From assembly GCA_964635965.1 (NCBI GenBank), contig CAZWQX010000010.1, positions 1-46,964 of the forward strand: 46,964 nucleotides of DNA, in the 5' to 3' direction. Below the pieces are notes generated by a model. The model worked only from the letters and a program-made list of their open reading frames with translations, was not told where the DNA came from and searched no databases. The stretch comes from JAKVAV01 sp964635965 (GTDB lineage: Bacteria > Bacteroidota > Bacteroidia > Flavobacteriales_D > Cryomorphaceae). How positions within the stretch are numbered: position 1 is the stretch's first letter; every line of letters starts with the position of its first letter. A program made the position numbers and the translations under genes. Shown in pieces: positions 15,831 through 22,985 of this stretch.

Positions 15831-16751
15831 ATGAGAAATATCTTTTTTATAATTCCCCCTCGAGTTCATCTTTTGGATATAAATGGACCTGCGCACCTTT
15901 TTTATGAAGCAAAGGGATTGGGAGTTCCCCTAGAATGTCATTTTGCAAGTATTAATGGATGCAGCACTGTCCAAAGCAGCTCAGGATTAAGCTTTTCAAA
16001 ACTTCAATCACTAGAATCCCTTAGTCCGCGTAAGGGTGATTTCATCTTCATACCGGGAAGTGAACAACAAAAAAAAGTAATTGATGAAAATCCTTTACTT
16101 CTTCAATTCTTGAGAGAATGGCATGACGCTAAACTGAATATTTGCTCGATTTGTGTTGGGGCTTATTGGTTAGCAGAGGCAGGGATTCTGAACAATAAGA
16201 AAAGTACGACTCATTGGAAATATTTAGATGAATTCAAGAATTTATACCCGATGGTAAATGTACTCGATGACCATTTATTTACTATCGAAAAAAACCTCTA
16301 CATGAGCGCTGGAGTCTCATCAGGTATGGATCTGACTCTTCATATACTCGAAGAATTATACGGTTTCGATTTAGCACTTAAGGTTGCAAAAGAGGTGGTC
16401 TATTTCTTTCGTCGAGGTGGAAACGACCCACAAATCAGCACTTTCCTCAAGTACCGAAATCACATTGATCGACGAATTCATAACGTCCAAGATTTTATTG
16501 CAACAAATATCAATAAGCGCTTTACACTCGATGATATTGCAAATCATGTAAGTATGAGCAAGCGGAATATGGCGCGTAGTTTCAAAAAAGCTACCGGCAA
16601 GACACCCGGTGAGTATATTAAGATGGTAAGGATAGAAAGAGCGAAACACTTAATGGCTAATAACCTTAAACTCGATCAGGTGGCCCGTGAATGTGGATTC
16701 CGAAATGTGAGTCAACTTAGAAGGCTCTTAAAGAATCCTTCTCGGGTATAA
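15831..16751 (+). CDS. GlxA-type transcriptional regulator (DJ-1/PfpI domain plus AraC helix-turn-helix)
   Basis: A 306-residue regulator. Residues 1-190 form a DJ-1/PfpI-like (class I amidotransferase-like) sensor domain, with the nucleophile-elbow cysteine in SICVGAYWLAEAGIL. Residues about 215-306 form the AraC family DNA-binding domain: FTLDDIANHVSMSKRNMARSFK is the first helix-turn-helix, and TGKTPGEYIKMVRIERAKHLM with LDQVARECGFRNVSQLRR the second. Such proteins usually act as activators responding to a small metabolite. The sensed ligand is unknown. Neighbouring genes (esterase upstream, M28 peptidase downstream) are on the same strand and could be targets. Confidence 0.9.
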   Translation: MRNIFFIIPPRVHLLDINGPAHLFYEAKGLGVPLECHFASINGCSTVQSSSGLSFSKLQSLESLSPRKGDFIFIPGSEQQKKVIDENPLLLQFLREWHDAKLNICSICVGAYWLAEAGILNNKKSTTHWKYLDEFKNLYPMVNVLDDHLFTIEKNLYMSAGVSSGMDLTLHILEELYGFDLALKVAKEVVYFFRRGGNDPQISTFLKYRNHIDRRIHNVQDFIATNINKRFTLDDIANHVSMSKRNMARSFKKATGKTPGEYIKMVRIERAKHLMANNLKLDQVARECGFRNVSQLRRLLKNPSRV

Positions 16752-16834
16752 ATTGTCCTCTTTTGAGTCCTGTTTGTCCTTTTCAGAATCGAACGCTATG
16801 ATTTCATTTAGTCACCCTTTTCTTTCTCGATTCT

Positions 16835-18649
16835 ATGACACCTTCATCATTCTGCAGCTTATTTTTTCTATTCATAGGAATATCGGCATTCTCTCAAAGC
16901 TCTCTTCTGGACTCGATAAGACTTGAGGCGTCCGAAAAGCGAATTATGACAGACTTGAGTTATTTTTCAGACGTTTATGGCCCGCGTTTTTTTGGAACAC
17001 CTAACTATCACAACGCCCTTTTGCATGCACAGACAAGGCTAAAGGAATCAAACGTTAAAACGAGACTCGAGTCATTTAACCGCGAATATCGAGGGTGGGC
17101 ATTCACATCATACCATGTTGAAATGACTAAGCCACAGTATGCACCTGTTAATGCATTACCTCTTGCTTTTTCGCGATCTACTGAGGGTGAAGTAGAAGGG
17201 GATATTGTTTTAATTAATAATATTCAAGCGGCTTATGATAAAAAAGGTAGCCTGAATGGAAAAATTGTCCTCCTTACATCTTTGTACGAACCTGTAAAGA
17301 ATTTCGAGGGCATCTTGACCGTTCGCCTAGCCGACGATCTATTAACGAAAGCCCAAAATAATCCCGATCCGAATGATGTAATCATAGGTTACCATAGTCG
17401 AATCTCAGTTCCCGGATTACTTAAATGGCGATTAACAAATAAGCTACGGCTCCAGAGGTTCTATAAATATCTCGAATCAGAAGGTACTCTAGCGGTAATT
17501 GAACCAAGCGACAGGCCCTATAATTTGCTTCACGTAGATGGTAACCGAGCCATGCCTTCATTTAGAAAAAAGACAGATTACAAGCCCATAGCATCATTCA
17601 GTATGGCAAATGAGCATTTCGGTCGTCTAGTCAGATTGAAAGCTTTAGGCTACTCTCCAAAGCTGAAACTAAGCCTGACATCCGAATTTTATGAGGACTC
17701 AACCTATCATAACAATCTTATCGCTGAGATCCCGGGATTGGATCCTGAATTAAAAGACGAAGTAGTCGTCGTCGGAGCACACTTGGATAGTTGGCATGGT
17801 GGCACCGGCGCGGTTGATAATGCCGCAAACTGCGCGGTATTGATGGAAGTAATGCGAATCATAAACGAACTTGATAAAAAGCCAAGAAGAACCATTCGCT
17901 TGATTCTTTGGGGAGGAGAAGAACAGATTTTTGCAGGGTCAGAGTATTATGTGGATGAACACATTGGTGATATGCAATCCGGAGAACCGCGAAAGGAGAA
18001 ATTCAAGATTTCAGCTTACCTGAATATCGATAATGGGGCGGGGAAAATCAGAGGGCTCTACCTAATGGGTAATTCTCAAGTAAGGTCAATTTTTCGGGAA
18101 TTTATTGAACCCTTTGAAGAAAGCCGAACGCTCACACTTCAAAATGCGAATCAAACGGATCATTGGATGTTTGATTACCATAATATTCCCGCCTTTCAAT
18201 TCATCCAAGATCCACTTGACTATTTCCCGGCAATGCACCACACCAATTCAGACTTGTATGAATATGTTCCCTCGGAAGTGCAGAAATACAATGCTGAATT
18301 TGTGGCCTATTTATGTCTTCAAATTGCAAACTTCGACACGCTGATGCCACGAAAGAGGTTTAATTTTATCAAACCAAATGTGGATGGCAATACAACTTTC
18401 AATCTAAAGGGGTTTCACGACGCAAAAGAAGTTTCGGTCGTCGGCGATTTTAACAACTGGGACATGTTTAATTTGCCCATGTACAAAACGGAAGAAGGGT
18501 GGCAAATGAAGTTAGAGCTTGACAAGGGAAGATATCTGTATAAGTTTATTGTAGATGGATATTGGACAGCAAATCCCGAAACGCCTGAAAATTTACTACG
18601 TAAAGATGGAATAGGTCATTCGGGCCTAACCGAGCTTATTGTAAATTGA
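16835..18649 (+). CDS. M28 family metallopeptidase with C-terminal glycogen-binding (CBM48/AMPK-type) domain
   Basis: A 604-residue exported protein. A signal peptide (about residues 1-20) is followed by a carboxypeptidase Q-like arrangement: an N-terminal part with an inserted protease-associated-like region, then the dizinc M28 catalytic core. Zinc ligands are visible in VVVGAHLDSWHGGTGAVDN, WGGEEQIFAGSEY, LNIDNGAG and MHHTNSD. After about residue 510 a separate ~85-residue domain follows: KEVSVVGDFNNWDMFNLPM, GWQMKLELDKGRYLYKFIVDG and W-x-x-N-P-E. This is the hallmark of AMPK-type glycogen-binding or CBM48 modules. Aminopeptidase or carboxypeptidase activity is expected outside the cytoplasm. 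The carbohydrate-binding tail on a peptidase is unusual. Confidence 0.88.
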   Translation: MTPSSFCSLFFLFIGISAFSQSSLLDSIRLEASEKRIMTDLSYFSDVYGPRFFGTPNYHNALLHAQTRLKESNVKTRLESFNREYRGWAFTSYHVEMTKPQYAPVNALPLAFSRSTEGEVEGDIVLINNIQAAYDKKGSLNGKIVLLTSLYEPVKNFEGILTVRLADDLLTKAQNNPDPNDVIIGYHSRISVPGLLKWRLTNKLRLQRFYKYLESEGTLAVIEPSDRPYNLLHVDGNRAMPSFRKKTDYKPIASFSMANEHFGRLVRLKALGYSPKLKLSLTSEFYEDSTYHNNLIAEIPGLDPELKDEVVVVGAHLDSWHGGTGAVDNAANCAVLMEVMRIINELDKKPRRTIRLILWGGEEQIFAGSEYYVDEHIGDMQSGEPRKEKFKISAYLNIDNGAGKIRGLYLMGNSQVRSIFREFIEPFEESRTLTLQNANQTDHWMFDYHNIPAFQFIQDPLDYFPAMHHTNSDLYEYVPSEVQKYNAEFVAYLCLQIANFDTLMPRKRFNFIKPNVDGNTTFNLKGFHDAKEVSVVGDFNNWDMFNLPMYKTEEGWQMKLELDKGRYLYKFIVDGYWTANPETPENLLRKDGIGHSGLTELIVN

Positions 18650-19025
18650 CACTACAAGACTTTTACGAATACGCAATTCGGACTCCTTCTTGAGAAGACA
18701 AAAAATGAAGTTCAAACGCCTACATCCCATATTTGACGAAAGCTTCGCAAGTTCCACTTAGCTTCCCGCGGTTTGAGTGAGAATCCTTTGTTTGTGTTCC
18801 TGTTGGAATATACAAAATAGACTAGCAGTAAGAAGAAAACATGCACAATTCGTACCGGGCCCTACCCTAATTTTCCCAATCCAAGAAATAACAGCAAAAC
18901 TCGCGATTCCCTCATTACAAATAGAATAACAGAGTGATCATGATCATCCGGAAATCAGCTCTGATAGCTTTAAAAATCAATTATCCGAAAACAACTCCAT
19001 TCTAATTTTTTGAGACTTTCTTTCT
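18650..19025. other. Intergenic stretch without a recognisable gene
   Basis: 376 nt between convergent genes. No reading frame of convincing length or composition, no RNA gene and no clear terminator. The only structure noted is a perfect 12-nt palindrome TGATCATGATCA at 18935-18946. Base composition does not differ obviously from the neighbours. Confidence 0.5.
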
Positions 19026-19412
19026 TTATAAACTTTCTTTGAGTTGATTCGTGACTGATATCCTATCTGCCTTAATCTTTCTCACAAACTCGGCGGGAAT
19101 ATTTAAGTCGCTGTTGTGCTCAAAAGACCAAACCATGATCTCCAACAAGACAGGAATAAGAGCCTTTCCTTTATCGGTTAAGACATAAACTTTTTGAGTT
19201 TTTTTGAGCTCGTAAACAGAAGACTCAATAATTCCATTTTCTTCAAGCTTCTTCAGCCGATCAGAGAGGATGTTAGTCGCTATTCCCTCGCCAGAGTTGA
19301 GAAAGTCCTTATAAAAACGCTTTTGATCAAATACCATGTCTCGGATAATAAGTAAGGTCCACTTATCACCAAAAAATTCCAAACCATAACTTACAGGGCA
19401 ATCCGATCTCAT
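19026..19412 (-). CDS. HxlR family transcriptional regulator
   Basis: A 128-residue winged-helix protein of the HxlR type. The signature begins with CPVSYGLEFFGDKWTLLIIRDM, including the conserved N-terminal cysteine that many members use as a redox or electrophile sensor. LSDRLKKLEENGIIESS, the recognition helix and start of the wing, and KAYVLTDKGKALIPVLLEI-like sequence follow. HxlR proteins usually repress an adjacent operon, including themselves. It sits 19 nt behind a SnoaL-like gene and is probably transcribed with it from the promoter at 19954-19985, which is bracketed by two dyads. One of three HxlR genes in the window. Confidence 0.9.
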   Translation of the reverse strand: MRSDCPVSYGLEFFGDKWTLLIIRDMVFDQKRFYKDFLNSGEGIATNILSDRLKKLEENGIIESSVYELKKTQKVYVLTDKGKALIPVLLEIMVWSFEHNSDLNIPAEFVRKIKADRISVTNQLKESL

Positions 19413-19431
19413 AAGGGCTTCATGATCTCTG

Positions 19432-19911
19432 TTAAAAGTAGGTATTCTTGTTTTTGAACTTTCCGCCTATCATCCAAAAGAGAAAGCGCATAGAACCATG
19501 AATGGGTTGAACCGCATCCCAATGTTCTACAATTTCGCCGTTTTCAACTTTCCAGATATCCATGATATTTAATCCCTTTTGTGGGTTTCCACGGTGTTTA
19601 ATATTGTTTGTAGCATGCGAATGAAGCGTCACAAAAGGACCATCTACATACATGTGTTTTACATCGTAGGTATAGGCTGGGAATCGTTTGGCAAAGTTTG
19701 AAACGACTTCAAGGACTCCTTGAATGCCGTCGACCATACTTTGATTGTGCTGAATATATTTGTGACTTCCATATTTTTCTTTTAGGTAGTCAAAGTTGTG
19801 ATCGTTCATTAAGTTTTGGACGAAGTCAACGACCGTTTCAGCATTTTGTAATTCCTCGGCTGTCCAGGTTTCTTTCTTCAGTTGTTCAAGATTAATTCGA
19901 ATTCTTTCCAT
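19432..19911 (-). CDS. SnoaL-like / NTF2-fold protein
   Basis: About 159 residues from the ATG at 19911. The frame is open 15 codons further, but those codons contain one of the operator dyads and the sequence downstream of the promoter, so they are not coding. The fold is indicated by the helix ETVVDFVQNLMNDHNFDYLKEKYG followed by HKYIQHNQSMVDG and the strands HMYVDGPFVTLHSHA and IMDIWKVENGEIVEHWDAVQPI, characteristic of the SnoaL-like polyketide cyclase group. In this family such proteins are usually small-molecule enzymes of unknown substrate. It is the first gene of a two-gene operon with HxlR, suggesting that the regulator controls it. Confidence 0.85.
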   Translation of the reverse strand: MERIRINLEQLKKETWTAEELQNAETVVDFVQNLMNDHNFDYLKEKYGSHKYIQHNQSMVDGIQGVLEVVSNFAKRFPAYTYDVKHMYVDGPFVTLHSHATNNIKHRGNPQKGLNIMDIWKVENGEIVEHWDAVQPIHGSMRFLFWMIGGKFKNKNTYF

Positions 19912-19933
19912 GACCAATAGTATAATTCCATTC

Positions 19934-19987
19934 ACTTGCTTTTTGCAAGCATACAAATATATTCAATCTCACTTGTCTTTTGCAAGT
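19934..19987 (-). promoter_or_regulatory. Promoter of the SnoaL-HxlR operon flanked by two operator-like dyads
   Basis: On the minus strand, TATATTTG (19961-19954) is an exact -7 element, with CTTG (19986-19983) 21 nt upstream as -33. Two near-identical dyads, acttgctttttgcaagc (19934-19950) and acttgtcttttgcaagt (19971-19987), lie 37 nt apart. One covers the -33 element and the other lies just downstream of -7, near the transcription start. This arrangement suits autorepression by the HxlR protein; the binding itself is inferred. Confidence 0.6.
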
Positions 19988-20213
19988 GTTTTATTTGAAA
20001 TGTTAAATGATAGAGATCCACAGGTTAAAAAATCTTAAAGACGCGTTAACACGATCTCCTGACAAACTAATTCTAAAAGGCTTATAATCAACGCCTCTTG
20101 TAACCTGTTGGCCCTATTCCTGCGTATTACTCTTAACAGCTGAAGACTTCATTGTGGAGAAACAAGTTGAAGCCGAATGCAAAACGGGCCAATTCAGCGT
20201 TAAATTAAGTGTG

Positions 20214-20585
20214 ATGAAAAGCAAGCTCTTTAAACTATCTGAGTATTACTTGATCCTCTTGTTATTATTGGCGGGTTATACTCCTCCCTTTTCATTTAAC
20301 CCCTTCCTTCTTGGAATGGCCATTATCGTCTTGTTGCAGGTTATTCTAAAATTCCGTGCAACCGGCCTTTTCATTGGCCTCATATTCTTTACCGCAAATC
20401 TCTTTTTCCTGGGAGCCGTGATTTCCGAACTTCTGGAATTCAACGAATACAGCTGGAATGCCGTTCAATTATTGGTCGGAGGATTGGCCATTTGGGTGCT
20501 TAATTTTCTGATGTCCTCCATGATGTTCTATAAACATGCCATTAAGGAGGAGAGCGCGAAAAACTCCTTTGAATTGGATGCGTAA
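20214..20585 (+). CDS. Small integral membrane protein, unknown function
   Basis: About 123 residues from the ATG at 20214. The frame can be extended to a GTG at 20154, but those 20 residues are hydrophilic and look non-coding. Four membrane segments are visible: about residues 10-26, 31-46, 51-72 and 83-103. The tail is acidic (KEESAKNSFELDA). No conserved motif is recognised. It stands alone between the HxlR operon and a convergent DUF481 gene. Confidence 0.6.
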   Translation: MKSKLFKLSEYYLILLLLLAGYTPPFSFNPFLLGMAIIVLLQVILKFRATGLFIGLIFFTANLFFLGAVISELLEFNEYSWNAVQLLVGGLAIWVLNFLMSSMMFYKHAIKEESAKNSFELDA

Positions 20586-20612
20586 TGCACCTGCTGAAGT
20601 CTTGGGTAGTCT

Positions 20613-21377
20613 CTACTCGTAGCTCTTATAAGTGAAACCAAAGGTCAAAAATCGGTCAGCTTGCTTCTGATCTTCAACCACAATCCTTTCATACGTGTGG
20701 AGGTAGTTCGCATTGAATGCAAACTTCTTGGAAATGGGCAATTCTGCAGTTAAATCGGCCTCCCACCTGAAGTTGTTACTATCGCCTAATGAAGGTTGAA
20801 AGAAAGCGATATGTTTCAGAATGAGCTTTTTGTCAAATACGTGATACTCGCCCGATACCCATAAGGTACTGCGTACGGTATTGATATAAGTGCTTCCATT
20901 GTATTCATCAAAGTTGAACTGATCCTTATCAAAATGGGTATTCTCATACTCACTGGAAAGTGAAAATCTCAACTTCACATCTTCCGAATCGAAAAGCTTG
21001 TAGGTTACTCCTGCCCCTATTTTGTATCTGAGATCAATTTCACGTCTGAAGTTTGAAGTGACGATACCAATAACTAAAGGGAAAAATCGTCGATCGGGAT
21101 CAAAACTCAAGAAATTCAAACTCTCAATATCCACATCGGCCTTTACCCTGCCGAATTCCTGATAGAGATAGGAGTTTCTACTCGTTAAAATCCACTTATC
21201 CCAGGGGCGATAGCTAAGGTTTGCTCTTGTCCGAAAAATGAAAGTTGTTACGTTTCCCGTTTGCCAAAAGCCATTCAAGGAAGCATCCGCCTTGAGCTTT
21301 AAAGTATCGCTGTCCGTCTTTTGCGCAAATAAGCAAAAAGGCAATAGAGCGAATAAGAGAAGTAGTTTTCTCATCAT
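20613..21377 (-). CDS. DUF481 family outer-membrane beta-barrel protein
   Basis: About 254 residues from the double ATG at 21377/21374, with signal peptide RKLLLLFALLPFCLFAQ. The frame is open 49 codons further upstream, but that part has no signal and is rejected. The mature protein alternates amphipathic strands: LKADASLNGFWQTGNVTTFIF, RTRANLSY, SEYENTHFDKDQF and a C-terminal FLTFGFTYKSYE ending in aromatic residues, as barrels do. DUF481 proteins are outer-membrane barrels of unknown or salt-stress-related role. Convergent with the small membrane protein gene; only 27 nt separate the stops. Confidence 0.8.
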   Translation of the reverse strand: MMRKLLLLFALLPFCLFAQKTDSDTLKLKADASLNGFWQTGNVTTFIFRTRANLSYRPWDKWILTSRNSYLYQEFGRVKADVDIESLNFLSFDPDRRFFPLVIGIVTSNFRREIDLRYKIGAGVTYKLFDSEDVKLRFSLSSEYENTHFDKDQFNFDEYNGSTYINTVRSTLWVSGEYHVFDKKLILKHIAFFQPSLGDSNNFRWEADLTAELPISKKFAFNANYLHTYERIVVEDQKQADRFLTFGFTYKSYE

Positions 21378-21563
21378 TAATTCAATTGAATGTATTCTTA
21401 GAATAATCTTACTGCACCAAATCTTGTTCACACCGATGGGTCTATCGGTCTTTTGCGGGTCTTTTTTGAAATCGGCGGCAAATATGAAAAACTCATCTGA
21501 AATATTGCAGAAACCTTGATTCATTTATGCAATAATCACATCAATCGATCCACTGCCGTTGAA

Positions 21564-21710
21564 TTATTGCAGAGAATTGACAAAAAACACGACACAAAGA
21601 GGAATTGAAAATGCGATGTAACAATAAGCACCTAAGATCGTCATCAACATAGCTGAGAAACCTACATCAGCAGACAAGCCTACGTAGTATATTGCCAATT
21701 GATTGACCAC
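21564..21710 (-). CDS. Possible small hydrophobic protein (48 residues)
   Basis: On the minus strand, a GTG at 21710 (or TTG at 21713) opens 48 codons ending in TAA. They encode an almost wholly hydrophobic peptide, including SAMLMTILGAYCYIAFSIP and CVVFFVN, that could span the membrane once or twice. The intergenic region is otherwise empty and the composition is coherent. There is no clear ribosome-binding site and the frame runs on without a stop into the antisense of the serine hydrolase gene, so it may be chance or a relic. Confidence 0.25.
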   Translation of the reverse strand: MVNQLAIYYVGLSADVGFSAMLMTILGAYCYIAFSIPLCVVFFVNSLQ

Positions 21711-21718
21711 CAAAGACG

Positions 21719-22783
21719 ATGACTCGAATAATTTTCTTTTTCTTCTTATTGAGTGGGATTATTTCCAACGCTCAGGACAAAACAAAATTCACGTATGCGA
21801 CTCCCGAATCCAAAGGATATTCAAGCGAGAAGCTGGACGAACTGAAAAATCACCTTCGCGAAAGTGGATCTTCTTCCATGATGATTTTAGTAGAGGGAGA
21901 GGTCATTTTTGAATGGGGAGAAACGGATAAAAAACACCTTATCCACTCTATCCGAAAGGCGATGTTGAACTCCCTGTACGGAATTGCTATCGAAAATGGA
22001 AAAATTGACACCTCAGCGACATTGAGGGATTTAAGTATCAACGACATCTCTCCTGAATTATCTGATTCAGAACTCAATGCCCGCGTTGCTGACTTGCTAA
22101 AATCAAGATCAGGAATTTATCACAATGCAGCTGCAGTACATTCAGGTATGCTCTCAGACAGACCTGAACGAGGAATCCATGAACCGGGAGAACATTACTA
22201 CTACAACAATTGGGATTTCAACGTTTTAGGGGCCATTCTCGAAGATCAAATGGAAGAAAGTCTCTACACTATGTTTAAACGTGAAATTGCTGATCCCATT
22301 GGGATGATGGACTTTAACGGAGAATACGTGACGGTTGACGCTGAGAAAGAAGGTTTCGCCATTCCGGATACCGATGGTTTTTACAAACTAGAGAGCAGCC
22401 AATCAAAATACCCCGCTTATCATTTTAGGATGTCAACCAGGGACATGGCGCTCTATGGACTACTCTACCTGAATTATGGTGAATGGAATGGAAAGCAGAT
22501 CATTCCAAAAAAATGGATAGACGAAAGCACCAAACCCATTTCCATTTATGACCCAAAGTATGGAAGCGCCTATGGTTTGCTGTGGCGAGTTCGGGTTCCG
22601 AAAGAAGGCACGAAACGAAATTCCTTTTATCACACAGGCGTGGGAATTCACATGTTAGGAGTATACCCCGATTCAAAATTGGTGATGGTTCATCGTGTTA
22701 ACACTGAATCTGACTACACCTATAATGAAGGAGATTTTTACAAGATGTTAGGACTGTTGTTCCGCTCGAGAAATGAGAACTGA
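21719..22783 (+). CDS. Serine hydrolase of the beta-lactamase / class C family
   Basis: A 354-residue protein with signal peptide (about residues 1-18). The class C active-site motifs are in order: S-x-x-K as HSIRKAM near residue 80, and Y-x-N as YYNNWDFNV near residue 160. A C-terminal HTGVGIHMLGVYP stands where the K-T-G or H-x-G motif occurs. Members act as esterases, peptidases or beta-lactamases; without a clear K-T-G a true beta-lactamase is unlikely. Expected in the periplasm. Stand-alone gene, with ppdK following 200 nt later. Confidence 0.87.
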   Translation: MTRIIFFFFLLSGIISNAQDKTKFTYATPESKGYSSEKLDELKNHLRESGSSSMMILVEGEVIFEWGETDKKHLIHSIRKAMLNSLYGIAIENGKIDTSATLRDLSINDISPELSDSELNARVADLLKSRSGIYHNAAAVHSGMLSDRPERGIHEPGEHYYYNNWDFNVLGAILEDQMEESLYTMFKREIADPIGMMDFNGEYVTVDAEKEGFAIPDTDGFYKLESSQSKYPAYHFRMSTRDMALYGLLYLNYGEWNGKQIIPKKWIDESTKPISIYDPKYGSAYGLLWRVRVPKEGTKRNSFYHTGVGIHMLGVYPDSKLVMVHRVNTESDYTYNEGDFYKMLGLLFRSRNEN

Positions 22784-22985
22784 AACCAACCCTAGCCATC
22801 TCATTTTCTCAACCAAGAACGCGAATTTGATGGGTCATAAAACCCTGACATAGAGAACGATTTCCATCTCACAACCTCATTGCGTCAATTATTCCCGAAA
22901 CTCAATCCTGAAAGTGACTAAAGTCATTATTTGAACCCTGTTTGTGGAGTAATTTTATTCTCGGAAACCCATTAAAATCAGGGTC

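Noticed and set aside
18935..18946. 12-nt palindrome TGATCATGATCA as a regulatory site
   Set aside because: It lies between convergent genes, far from any start, and has a simple repeated GATC composition.
21378..21524. 49-codon N-terminal extension of the DUF481 protein
   Set aside because: It lacks any signal and would place the true signal peptide inside the protein; the double ATG at 21377/21374 fits better.
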